A stretch of 23,087 nt of DNA, taken from Paracoccaceae bacterium. GTDB lineage: Bacteria > Pseudomonadota > Alphaproteobacteria > Rhodobacterales > Rhodobacteraceae. Below the pieces are notes generated by a model, which searched no databases, was not told the origin of the DNA, and was given only the letters and a program-made list of their open reading frames with translations. The position numbers were made by a program, and so were the translations under genes. Every line of letters begins with the position of its first letter. Position 1 is the first letter of the stretch. Where the stretch lies: NCBI GenBank assembly GCA_027069385.1, contig JALXER010000115.1:1-23087 (forward strand). The letters are read 5' to 3'. Below, one piece after another: positions 16,310 to 23,087 of the stretch.

Positions 16310-17070
16310 CAGATTACCCCCGCTTCGTCTTTGAGTTTCGCCACCAGTTCGGCCACATCTGCAACGATCACGCCCGCGGCGCGCCCTGAAGGCTCGGCCG
16401 TTTTGGTGATGGTCAGGCGCGGTGCGACGTCAACGCCGTAATCGGCCGGTGTTTTTTCGTCGAGCGGCTTGCGTTTAGCCTTCATGATATTGGGCAGCGA
16501 CGCATAGCGCGGCTCGTTCAGGCGCAGGTCAACGGTAACAATGGCAGGCATGGTGACCTTGATGGTTTGCAAGCCGCCATCCACTTCGCGCGTGACGGTG
16601 GCGCTGTCGCCTTCAACCGCCAGTTCCGAAGCAAAGGTAGCCTGCGACCAGCCCAGCAGGGCGCTCAGCATCTGGCCGGTGGCGTTCATATCGTTGTCAA
16701 TCGCCTGTTTGCCCAGCAGGATCAGGCCCGGCTCTTCCTCTTCGGCAATGGCTTTCAGCAGCTTGGCCACAGCCAGCGGTTCGATGTCGGTATGCACATC
16801 CTCGGCGGCGATAACCAGAATGGCGCGATCCGCGCCCATGGCCAGCGCGGTGCGCAAGGTTTCCTGGTTCTGTTTAACGCCGATCGACACGGCCACGATT
16901 TCGGAAACCACGCCGGCTTCTTTCAGGCGAATGGCCTCTTCTACCGCGATTTCGTCAAACGGGTTCATCGACATTTTGACATTGGCGAGGTCCACCCCGC
17001 CTCCATCGGCTTTGACGCGGACTTTGACATTATAGTCAATCACACGTTTGACCGGCACCAACACTTTCAT
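16309..17070 (-). CDS. etfB: Electron transfer flavoprotein beta subunit
   Basis: A 253 aa subunit of electron transfer flavoprotein. Seen: MKVLVPVKRVIDYNVKVRV start, SMNPFDEIAVEEAIRLKEAG (AMP-binding domain), the HILGGDN-free bacterial form with LLGKQAIDNDMNATGQMLSALLGW, the recognition-loop region LRLNEPRYASLPNIMKAKRKP that docks partner dehydrogenases, and ASELAVEGD. The ATG at 17070 follows a GGAG-containing site; a further in-frame ATG at 17139 would add 23 residues unlike the family. It heads the etfB-etfA-hbd unit. Confidence 0.96.
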   Translation of the reverse strand: MKVLVPVKRVIDYNVKVRVKADGGGVDLANVKMSMNPFDEIAVEEAIRLKEAGVVSEIVAVSIGVKQNQETLRTALAMGADRAILVIAAEDVHTDIEPLAVAKLLKAIAEEEEPGLILLGKQAIDNDMNATGQMLSALLGWSQATFASELAVEGDSATVTREVDGGLQTIKVTMPAIVTVDLRLNEPRYASLPNIMKAKRKPLDEKTPADYGVDVAPRLTITKTAEPSGRAAGVIVADVAELVAKLKDEAGVI

Positions 17071-17163
17071 TGCGCGAATCTCCATTTCAAGGGCCACATG
17101 TTTCGTATCGGGCGGAGTGAACCAGCAAAAATGCTGCACTGCAAGGGAAATCGCGACCTTTGA

Positions 17164-17724
17164 TCAGCGATTTGCGCCCGGAACCCATAAAACATCGCGT
17201 AAACCGTTATCATTGGCGGCGCGCGAGGCCACAAAGAACCAGTCGGAAAGCCGGTTGAGATAGTGGATCACCACCGGATTCACCGCGTCCAGTTGCACGG
17301 CCAGCCGTTCGGCGCGGCGCGTGACGGTGCGGCACAGATGCAGGTGCGCGGCCAGCGGGCTGCCTCCGGGTAAAACAAAGCTCTTGAGCGGGGCAATCGC
17401 GGCGTTCATCGCGTCGATTTCGGCCTCTAACCGGTCAACCTGCGCAGAGACCACCCGAAGCGGCGGGTACTGGGCGTCGGCATCATCGGCCATGTCGGGG
17501 CGGCACAGGTCGGCACCCAGATCGAACAGGTCGTTCTGGATTCGGGCCAGCGCCGGATCCATTTCACCGGCATGCAGGCGCGCCATGCCCACGGTCGCGT
17601 TGATTTCGTCCACCGTGCCATAGGCGTTCACCCGCGCATCATGTTTGGGCACCCGGTCGCCGTTTCCCAGCGCGGTATCGCCCTTGTCACCGGTGCGGGT
17701 GTAAATTTTGTTCAGCGTAACCAT
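17164..17724 (-). CDS. Cob(I)yrinic acid a,c-diamide adenosyltransferase, PduO type
   Basis: A 186 aa ATP:corrinoid adenosyltransferase that makes adenosylcobalamin, needed by methylmalonyl-CoA and ethylmalonyl-CoA mutases. Seen: the ATP-binding TRTGDKGDTALGNGDRVPK near residues 9-27, the VDEINATVG motif with the catalytic-site aspartate/glutamate, FVLPGGSPLAAHLHLCRT and the TRRAER arginine motif, then VVIHYLNRLSDWFFVASR. This is the PduO/MMAB fold, not the CobA fold. It follows the small membrane protein gene with a 2 bp gap. Its position upstream of etfBA and hbd suits an acyl-CoA metabolism cluster. Confidence 0.94.
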   Translation of the reverse strand: MVTLNKIYTRTGDKGDTALGNGDRVPKHDARVNAYGTVDEINATVGMARLHAGEMDPALARIQNDLFDLGADLCRPDMADDADAQYPPLRVVSAQVDRLEAEIDAMNAAIAPLKSFVLPGGSPLAAHLHLCRTVTRRAERLAVQLDAVNPVVIHYLNRLSDWFFVASRAANDNGLRDVLWVPGANR

Positions 17725-17726
17725 GG

Positions 17727-17930
17727 CTATCCCCCGCGGCGGAAATAGATGAAGATCAGAAAGAACACAACGGCGGTGGCTTGCAACCCAACGCGCCAGC
17801 GCATGATCTTGTTGGCGTTGCGCTTGTGCCAGTCGCCGCTTTTGGCAAACGAGATCAGGCCCAGAAACAGCACGGCAACGGTGGCCAGCGCGGCAAGGAT
17901 AACAAGAATGAATAACGGGTCGGAAAGCAT
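17727..17930 (-). CDS. Small twin-transmembrane protein (HIG1-like)
   Basis: A 67 aa membrane protein with two helices (about 5-28, FILVILAALATVAVLFLGLI, and about 46-63, RWRVGLQATAVVFFLIFIYF) joined by a basic loop (KSGDWHKRNANKIMRW). This pattern resembles the HIG1-type twin-transmembrane proteins common next to the adenosyltransferase gene in Rhodobacterales; HIG1 proteins elsewhere associate with cytochrome oxidase. Function here is unproven. The gene is transcribed with the adenosyltransferase and lies 12 bp after the SDR gene. Confidence 0.75.
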   Translation of the reverse strand: MLSDPLFILVILAALATVAVLFLGLISFAKSGDWHKRNANKIMRWRVGLQATAVVFFLIFIYFRRGG

Positions 17931-17942
17931 GGGGGCTCCTTT

Positions 17943-18779
17943 TTACATGCGGCCAAAGAACCGGTCCAGCCAGCGCTTGGGCAACAGGCGGCGGGCGGCT
18001 TCGGCAATATGGGTCGGGGTGGTGACCCGATAGCGGGGCTTGGGGTTGCGGGCGGTCAGGGCATGGATCAGCTTGGCCGTAACCGCGCCGGGGGGCAGTT
18101 CGAACCGGTCAACCGAGGTGTCAGGGTCATAGAGGCGCGGGCGCAGGGTTTCTTCGTAAACCTTGCGATGGGCCGAGCCTTGCCAGTCGATCCATTTTTC
18201 GAAATGCGGGATCGAATTCTCGCGGATGCGGGTGGTAATCGGCCCGGGCTGGATGCTGATGAAATGCAACCCTGTGTCGGCGTTTTCATAGCGCAGCGCG
18301 TCGGTCATTGCCTCCATCGCGAATTTGCTGGCGCAATAGGCCCCGCGCATCCGCAGCACCACGATGCCCAGCACCGATGAACAGTTGATCACCCGCCCGT
18401 GCCCCTGCGCGCGCATGGTGGGCAGCACCTGCGAGATCAAATCGAACTGGCCGAAAACGTTGGTTTCGAACAAGGCGCGCAGCGCGTCGCGGGGCATGTC
18501 CTCGGTCGCGCCGGGGATGGCATAGGCACCGTTATTGAACAGCGCGTCCAGCCGCCCGCCGGTACTGCGAAATACCTGTGCCACCGCGTCTTTGATGCTG
18601 TCCTCGTCGGCATAGTCGAGCCGCAAGCTGGTCAGCCCCTCGGTGTTCAGGCGGTCCACGTCCTTTTGCTGGCGACAACTGGCAAACACCTGCCAACCGC
18701 GCATGTGCAGTTCATGCGCGGCGTCATAGCCGATGCCGCTGGAGCAGCCGGTAATCAGTATGGATTTTTTTCCCCTCAT
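17943..18779 (-). CDS. SDR-family oxidoreductase
   Basis: A 278 aa short-chain dehydrogenase/reductase. Seen: cofactor loop ITGCSSGIGYDAA at about 9-21, NN-A motif (LFNNGAYA), the catalytic serine in INCSSVLG and the catalytic YCASK pair, and PGPITT after them. The lack of an acidic residue after the second strand and an arginine (SCRQQ) suggest NADP(H) preference, by family rule. Two C-terminal blocks (RYRVTTPTHIAEAARRLLP and KRWLDRFFGRM) give a basic amphipathic tail that may lie on the membrane. The substrate is not identifiable. It opens the minus-strand run with the twin-TM protein and adenosyltransferase. Confidence 0.88.
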   Translation of the reverse strand: MRGKKSILITGCSSGIGYDAAHELHMRGWQVFASCRQQKDVDRLNTEGLTSLRLDYADEDSIKDAVAQVFRSTGGRLDALFNNGAYAIPGATEDMPRDALRALFETNVFGQFDLISQVLPTMRAQGHGRVINCSSVLGIVVLRMRGAYCASKFAMEAMTDALRYENADTGLHFISIQPGPITTRIRENSIPHFEKWIDWQGSAHRKVYEETLRPRLYDPDTSVDRFELPPGAVTAKLIHALTARNPKPRYRVTTPTHIAEAARRLLPKRWLDRFFGRM

Positions 18780-18818
18780 GGCCCGAGTATAGGGCAGGGC
18801 GCGGGGAAAGCTCCAGTT

Positions 18819-19289
18819 CTAATTCATCTCTTCTTCGGCGACGAAACGATAGGTTGCGTGGCAAGAGGTGCAAAGCGACATCGCCCCGGCCAGCGTCGCG
18901 ACGATTTCGTCACCACTGGCCCCGTTTCCGGCCATTTCACCCAAGGCATCCATGGCGCGGTGCGCGTCATAGCCCATGGTTTTCAGGTCCAGCGGCAGTT
19001 TGGCGGCCAGCGTGATCGATTCTTGCTCGACCGCAGCCATGCCGAACGGGCGCACAATGTCGGGGATTTCCGCCACGCGATCTTCGGTCGCGGCCAGCAG
19101 CACCGCCTGCGAGGTTTCCAGCAGACCGCGCATCTCGCCCAGCACCTCGGCTTTTTCCGCAGCGGTCAGGATTACCGCAGTCCGATCCTCGGTTCCTGTG
19201 GCGACATTACCGTCATACACGAACTTGTAGCCGACATAGCCCAGCGCGCCGATCAGAACGATATTCAGTAAATAGGAAGCGTATTTCAT
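18819..19289 (-). CDS. Membrane-anchored cytochrome c'-like protein
   Basis: A 156 aa predicted c-type cytochrome. Seen: one N-terminal hydrophobic helix (about 5-24, SYLLNIVLIGALGYVGYKFV) without a clear cleavage site, so probably a membrane anchor with the rest in the periplasm; a helical body; and a single C-terminal haem-binding motif CTSCH at 140-144 followed by ATYR. A C-terminal CxxCH followed by YR is the pattern of cytochrome c' / c556 four-helix proteins. Its partner is unknown; electron carriage or NO binding are the family options. The ATG at 19289 has a strong AAGGAG seven bases upstream, which decides the start over an ATG at 19319. It diverges from parC with 114 bp between starts. 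Confidence 0.82.
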   Translation of the reverse strand: MKYASYLLNIVLIGALGYVGYKFVYDGNVATGTEDRTAVILTAAEKAEVLGEMRGLLETSQAVLLAATEDRVAEIPDIVRPFGMAAVEQESITLAAKLPLDLKTMGYDAHRAMDALGEMAGNGASGDEIVATLAGAMSLCTSCHATYRFVAEEEMN

Positions 19290-19403
19290 TTCAGTCTCCT
19301 TAAGTAAGTCAATAGTCACTTAAGTGGTTTGACCCGTAACGTCAAGAGCATCCGGCGGATATTCGCTCTGGACCGTTCCGGCTTGGCAAGTTACACCACA
19401 TAT

Positions 19404-21656
19404 ATGGCAAAGCAGAGCAACACCCCCGATATACCCGATGGCGGCAGCATAACCACCGAACCCCTGCGCGAGGCACTGGGCGGTCGGTATCTGACCTATG
19501 CGCTGTCCACCATCATGAACCGCGCGCTGCCCGATGCGCGCGACGGGCTTAAACCGGTGCATCGCCGGATTCTGTACGCCATGCGCGAGTTGAAGCTGGA
19601 TTCGAAGGGGCGGTATCGCAAAAGCTCGAAAATAACCGGCGATGTGATGGGCAACTATCACCCGCACGGGGATGCGGCGATTTATGACGCCATGGCGCGG
19701 CTGGCGCAGGATTTCAACGTGCGCTATCCGCTGGTTGACGGGCAGGGCAATTTTGGCAATATCGACGGCGACAACCCCGCTGCGGCACGCTACACCGAGG
19801 CCCGCATGACCGCCGCCGCCGAGGCATTGCTGGACGGCCTGTCGGAAAACGCGGTCGATTTTCGCGACAATTACGACGGCTCCCTGCAAGAACCGGTGGT
19901 GCTGCCCGCCGCATTTCCCAACCTGCTCGCCAACGGGTCAAGCGGGATTGCGGTGGGGATGGCCACCAATATTCCGCCCCATAATATTGCCGAGCTGTGC
20001 GATGCCGCAATCCACCTGATCAAGGCTCCGAACGCGCGCGACGAAACCCTGCTCGACCATGTGCCCGGCCCCGATTTTCCAACTGGCGGCATTCTGGTTG
20101 AGCCGCGCGAAAACATCCTGAACGCCTATAAAACCGGCCGCGGCTCGTTTCGCCTGCGTGCCCGATGGCAGACAGAGGATCTGGGCCGTGGTCAATGGCA
20201 GATCATCGTAACCGAGATCCCCTATCAGGTACAAAAATCCAAACTGATCGAAAAGATCGCCGAAATCATCAACGCTAAAAAAATTCCGATTCTGGCCGAT
20301 GTGCGGGATGAAAGCGCCGAAGATATCCGCCTGGTGCTGGAGCCTCGCGCCAAGACCGTTGACCCTGCCGTGCTGATGGAAGCGCTGTTCCGCCAAAGCG
20401 ACCTTGAAACGCGGTTTTCGCTGAATATGAACGTGCTGATTGACGGGCTGACGCCGCAAGTATCGACGCTAAAACAGGTGCTGCGCGCCTTTATCGACCA
20501 CCGGCGGCAGGTCATGTTGCGCCGCGCGCAATTCAGAAAAGACAAGATCAACAAGCGGTTAGAGGTGCTGGAGGGCTATCTGGTTGCTTATCTGAACCTT
20601 GATCGTGTGATAGAAATCATCCGCTACGGGGATGACCCGAAGGCCGAGTTGATCGCCGAATTCGAGTTGAGCGAGGCACAGGCCGATGCCATTCTGAACA
20701 TGCGTTTGCGCAGCCTGCGCAAGCTCGAAGAAATGGAATTGCGCAACGAACGCGCCGCGCTGATTACCGAACGCGAAGGCATCGACGAATTGCTGGGTAG
20801 CGAGGGCGCGCAATGGCTGCGCCTGATCGAACAGTTGCGCGCCACCAAAAAACAGTTTGGCAAGCATACCGGTTTTGGCAAGCGCCGGACCGAACTGGCC
20901 GACGCGCCCGACGTCGAAGACGTGCCGCTGGAAGCGATGATCGAAAAAGAACCGCTGACGGTGGTTTGTTCGAAAATGGGCTGGGTGCGCGGCATGAAAG
21001 GGCATATCGCGCTGGATTCGGCGCTGAAATTCAAGGATGGTGACGAGGCCAAGTTTATCTTTCATGCCCATACCACCGACAAGCTGGTGCTGTTCGGGGC
21101 CAATGGCCGGTTTTATACCATACTGGCCAGCAACCTGCCCGGCGGGCGCGGCATGGGCGAACCGATCCGGCTGATGGTCGATCTGCCCAACGAATCCGAA
21201 ATTATCGACCTGTTCCTGCATGTGCCGGGGCGTGAATTGCTGGTGGCCTCCAGTGCCGGTGACGGATTTGTGGTGGCCGAAGACGATGTCATCGCCCAAA
21301 CCAAAACCGGCCGGCAGGTGCTGAACGTCAAGGCAGGCGTTACGGCCCGAATTTGCCAACCGGTAAGCGGCGACCACGTGGCCTGTGTCGGGCTTAACCG
21401 AAAGGTGCTGGTGTTCCCGGTGGCAGACCTGCCCAGACTGGGGCGGGGCAAAGGGGTGCGCTTGCAGAAATACGCGGATAAAGACGGTGAGTTGTCGGAT
21501 GTAAAATGCTTTAACCTGTCCAATGGTTTGCAATGGCTGGACGCGGGCGGCCGTACCCGCACTGTGCTGGAACTGGATGAATGGCGTGGCAAGCGCGCAG
21601 CATCAGGCCGCATGGCCCCGCGTGGCTTCCCCCGCGATAACAAATTCAACTTGTAA
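19404..21656 (+). CDS. parC: DNA topoisomerase IV subunit A
   Basis: A 750 aa type IIA topoisomerase subunit that decatenates daughter chromosomes together with ParE. Seen: YALSTIMNRALPDARDGLKPVHRRILYAM near residues 32-60, the DNA-gate helix region GNYHPHGDAAIYDAMARLAQ at 83-102, the catalytic tyrosine Y130 in AARYTEARMT, the breakage-reunion tower and coiled coil (about 380-480), and a C-terminal domain of beta-pinwheel-like repeats. The GyrA-box is absent, favouring ParC over GyrA. The residue matching quinolone-contact Ser80 of E. coli ParC is Ala (91) and that matching Glu84 is Asp (95). The ATG at 19404 is chosen since MAKQSNTPDIPDGGSI fits the family; an ATG at 19329 adds 25 unrelated residues. 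Confidence 0.95.
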   Translation: MAKQSNTPDIPDGGSITTEPLREALGGRYLTYALSTIMNRALPDARDGLKPVHRRILYAMRELKLDSKGRYRKSSKITGDVMGNYHPHGDAAIYDAMARLAQDFNVRYPLVDGQGNFGNIDGDNPAAARYTEARMTAAAEALLDGLSENAVDFRDNYDGSLQEPVVLPAAFPNLLANGSSGIAVGMATNIPPHNIAELCDAAIHLIKAPNARDETLLDHVPGPDFPTGGILVEPRENILNAYKTGRGSFRLRARWQTEDLGRGQWQIIVTEIPYQVQKSKLIEKIAEIINAKKIPILADVRDESAEDIRLVLEPRAKTVDPAVLMEALFRQSDLETRFSLNMNVLIDGLTPQVSTLKQVLRAFIDHRRQVMLRRAQFRKDKINKRLEVLEGYLVAYLNLDRVIEIIRYGDDPKAELIAEFELSEAQADAILNMRLRSLRKLEEMELRNERAALITEREGIDELLGSEGAQWLRLIEQLRATKKQFGKHTGFGKRRTELADAPDVEDVPLEAMIEKEPLTVVCSKMGWVRGMKGHIALDSALKFKDGDEAKFIFHAHTTDKLVLFGANGRFYTILASNLPGGRGMGEPIRLMVDLPNESEIIDLFLHVPGRELLVASSAGDGFVVAEDDVIAQTKTGRQVLNVKAGVTARICQPVSGDHVACVGLNRKVLVFPVADLPRLGRGKGVRLQKYADKDGELSDVKCFNLSNGLQWLDAGGRTRTVLELDEWRGKRAASGRMAPRGFPRDNKFNL

Positions 21657-21669
21657 ACACCGAACCGTA

Positions 21670-21978
21670 GCGCTCCCGCAGTCCAGCCTTGTGTTTGGCA
21701 AGCCAAACACAAGGCTTCTCTTTGGGCCGGGCCGCCCTGCGGGCGGCAGGGGGGGGCGTTCCGCCCCCTCGCGACATGCGTCGCTCCCCCCTGAGAGTAT
21801 ATAAGGAAGATTGAAGTCACACCTTCTTCTTTTAACAAACACCCCGGGGGTGAATGGCGCTTGCGCCAGAGGGGGCTGGCCCCCTGCCGAGGCAAAGCCG
21901 AGGCCCGGCCCAACGGGAGGAGGCGCATTGCGAATGCAATGCGCCGACGACGGGCGGGAGAGGCCCGTTTCGTAATTG
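21670..21978. repeat. Hairpin-rich intergenic repeat, copy 2
   Basis: Begins 13 bp after the parC stop. The first 65 bp (21670-21734) repeat 14138-14202, including the dyad cttgtgtttggc-aa-gccaaacacaag, a plausible terminator-like stem. Then follow cgccctgcgggcg, a ggggggcg/cgccccc pair, 21785-21818 (reverse-complement match to 14263-14296), gcgcttgcgc, gggggctggccccc, gaggcaaagccgaggc and gcgcattgcgaatgcaatgcgc. Almost every 30 bp contains a small dyad. No protein-like reading frame is supported. The array of different hairpins looks modular, as if built from units shared with copy 1 in another order. Confidence 0.65.
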
Positions 21979-22550
21979 TTAGGGCGTAGACCCATAAACC
22001 CCGCGTCACCAGTGCGACCCTTGCCTCATCTCAACAGCTTAGGGCGTAGACCCATAAACCACACGTCGCCAGCGCGATCCTCGCGAAATATCAATGGTTT
22101 GGCGCGCGCGGCACAGGGTGGCCCCCTTTGCAAGCGTCCCGAGCCATTGAGATGAAGCGAGGATCGCGCCCTTCGGGTTTGGTGGATTTTCGCCCTGACT
22201 GCGTTGCAAGGCCGAGAAGTGAGCCGGAAAAGAAAACCTTCCGGGGGAAGGTTTTCCCGGCGAACAACCACTATTCCTGCGGCCTTGCGCCTGGTCAGAA
22301 CGAAAATCTGCCAAACTGGCGGCGCGGGGTTTATAGGTCTACGCCCTAAGCCGCTGCAAAGGGAGTACCCTGTGCGGCACAGCCCAAACCGATGATATCT
22401 CGCGGATTTGGCGTCCTTCGGATTTGACGGATTTTCCGCCTGACGGCTTTGCAAGACCTTGAAATAGAGCCACTATTCCTGCGGGCTTGCTCATGGTCAG
22501 GCGAAAAATATACCAAACCGGTGGCACCAAATTAATAGGTCCTGGGCCTT
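21979..22550. mobile_element. MITE-like palindromic element interrupted by a second copy
   Basis: A left terminal repeat (21979-22000, TTAGGGCGTAGACCCATAAA...) starts this element. It runs to 22038, is interrupted by the complete element at 22039-22349, and seems to resume at 22350, ending near 22550 with a diverged end (aattaataggtcctgggcct). The right part 22402-22509 matches 667-774 of copy 1 closely. Its central loop (22356-22389) matches the reverse complement of the loops of the other copies, so this part is inverted. No transposase is encoded. The exact right boundary is uncertain because the IS110 remnant follows at once. Confidence 0.55.
22039..22349. mobile_element. MITE-like palindromic element, intact nested copy
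   Basis: 311 bp bounded by 22 bp inverted repeats (22039-22060 and 22328-22349) with one mismatch; TA lies at both edges. Internal structure: a perfect 13 bp arm pair gcgcgatcctcgc (22072-22084) / gcgaggatcgcgc (22157-22169), an inner caatgg/ccattg pair, the conserved loop at 22097-22130, and an 11 bp perfect hairpin gaaaaccttcc/ggaaggttttc at 22232-22256 that is absent from the other copies. The end repeats differ from those of the 549-816 copy, but the order of modules is the same, so they belong to one family with two end types. Confidence 0.75.
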
Positions 22551-22575
22551 CTGTATCTCTGATCTGTTAATGTTG

Positions 22576-22611
22576 CCTCGTCACCGGCCTTGGCGAAGAT
22601 TGGTAACGAGG
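22576..22611 (+). ncRNA. Possible IS110 bridge-RNA stem-loop
   Basis: A 10 bp stem with one mismatch (cctcgtcacc at 22576-22585, ggtaacgagg at 22602-22611) encloses a 16-base loop, in the leader upstream of the IS110 transposase. IS110-group elements express a structured RNA from this place whose internal loops pair with target and donor DNA. Position and one hairpin are all that is seen; the RNA ends and the guide loops cannot be assigned without a covariance model. Confidence 0.35.
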
Positions 22612-22771
22612 CGGTGTATGGCGTCTGAGCCTTGTGGGTTTGACCAGGTTTACTGGCGAGCCGGCACCGTCTCTTCTTCATCGTCCCGAACAGTTGAATG
22701 TGGCCGATCAGGACCACGGATCAGAGTGAGGCATGACTGCCACCGGTTCGAAGGAATGCCCGAACGAGAGT

Positions 22772-23087
22772 ATGGATACGGTATCACAAGATGTCATCAT
22801 CGGCATAGGTGTCCGTGCGATTGGCTGGATATTCACTGTCTGCCTGAAGGGCAGTATGAGCGGTTCCCGAACACTGATGCCAGCCATGAACGGTTGACAG
22901 AATTGGCTGGCGCGGTGGGAGCTATTGTGTGTTTTGAAGCGACAGGTGGTCAGGAGTGGCGGCTCTGGGCGGCGCTTGATACGGCGGGAATAGAAGCGCG
23001 CCAACTGCCATCCGCACAGATCAAAGCCTTTGCTACCAGCCGCGGAACACGCGCCAAGACGGATCGGATCGGTGCTGAATTGATCGC
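22772..23087 (+). pseudogene. IS110-family transposase, frameshifted, 3' end outside window
   Basis: Translation from the ATG at 22772 gives MDTVSQDVIIGIGV; the family-like sequence continues in another frame from 22819 as DWLDIHCLPEGQYERFPNTD, then VCFEATGGQEW and RGTRAKTDRIGAELIA to the edge. A one-base loss between 22814 and 22819 explains the shift. This is the N-terminal DEDD (RuvC-like) domain. The expected GIDV is GIGV (ggt for a GAT/GAC codon), the E of FEATGG is kept, and the expected TDRIDA is TDRIGA. Two of the four catalytic acids are therefore glycine. The copy looks inactive; a family variant or sequencing error is less likely because three independent defects coincide. Confidence 0.8.

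Larger units (their letters stand above)
22551..23087 (+). mobile_element. IS110-family insertion sequence, left part (window edge)
   Basis: Non-coding leader of about 220 bp followed by a transposase coding region that runs off the window. The family is recognised from the translated transposase. The left boundary is placed where the palindromic element ends and is approximate, because IS110 elements lack terminal inverted repeats. The long leader is expected for the IS110 group, whose bridge RNA is encoded at the left end. Confidence 0.7.

Noticed and set aside
20559..21533. A 324-codon minus-strand open frame inside parC
   Set aside because: It is fully antisense to conserved ParC sequence and His/Gln/Phe-rich, with no independent support.
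21979..22060. Two identical 22 bp repeats spaced 60 bp apart, CRISPR-like at first sight
   Set aside because: Only two copies exist, the unit is the terminal repeat of the palindromic element and its inverted partner closes the element at 22328-22349; no cas genes are near.
22026..22454. A 142-codon minus-strand open frame across the nested palindromic elements
   Set aside because: It crosses the ends and hairpins of two elements and has no family resemblance; open only by chance.
22708..23004. A 98-codon minus-strand open frame in the IS110 region
   Set aside because: It is antisense to the recognisable transposase sequence and has no motif.

Overview
The window reads as a chromosomal segment of an alphaproteobacterium, most likely a marine member of the Rhodobacterales (Roseobacter group). 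The evidence is the high GC content with GC-rich third codon positions, a TIGR02186-type protein coupled to TauE/SafE permeases, a NavAb/NaChBac-type sodium channel, a short twin-transmembrane protein beside a PduO-type corrinoid adenosyltransferase, and Rhodobacter-like EtfB/EtfA and ParC. The species cannot be named from sequence alone.

Layout. Positions 1-565 hold a truncated EamA/DMT permease on the minus strand. Positions 549-816 hold a MITE-like palindromic element whose inverted repeats supply the permease start codon on one side and the mnmD stop codon on the other. mnmD (minus) diverges from a DAO-family FAD oxidoreductase (plus, 1504-2565), followed by a one-domain voltage-gated sodium channel (plus, 2756-3532). 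Positions 11901-3630 form a long minus-strand run: a BMP-type ABC nucleoside importer (binding protein, double ATPase, two permeases), purine nucleoside phosphorylase, two tandem TauE/SafE permeases and a TIGR02186 protein. Many junctions overlap by a few bases, so imported purine nucleosides would be phosphorolysed by the same transcription unit. Positions 13463-12049 hold nfuA-tsaB-rimI with overlapping reading frames. A histidine phosphatase (plus, 13571-14137) follows. Then on the minus strand come etfB-etfA-3-hydroxyacyl-CoA dehydrogenase (electron transfer from acyl-CoA oxidation) and, upstream, an SDR enzyme, a small membrane protein and a cob(I)alamin adenosyltransferase. A membrane-anchored cytochrome c'-like protein (minus) diverges from parC (plus, 19404-21656).

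The last 1.4 kb is accessory. Downstream of parC is a hairpin-rich repeat whose first 65 bp recur downstream of the phosphatase gene at 14138. Next come two nested MITE-like palindromic elements of the same architecture as the one at 549-816, then the left end of an IS110-family insertion sequence. Its transposase has a frameshift and glycine at two of the expected catalytic aspartates, so it looks dead. The non-coding leader contains a stem-loop where an IS110 bridge RNA would lie.

Most of the window is ordinary housekeeping and catabolic sequence. The best candidates for a second look are the palindromic element family (codon donation, nesting and an inverted central loop), the IS110 remnant, the unusually short TsaB, and the possible division of MnmC functions between two divergent genes.
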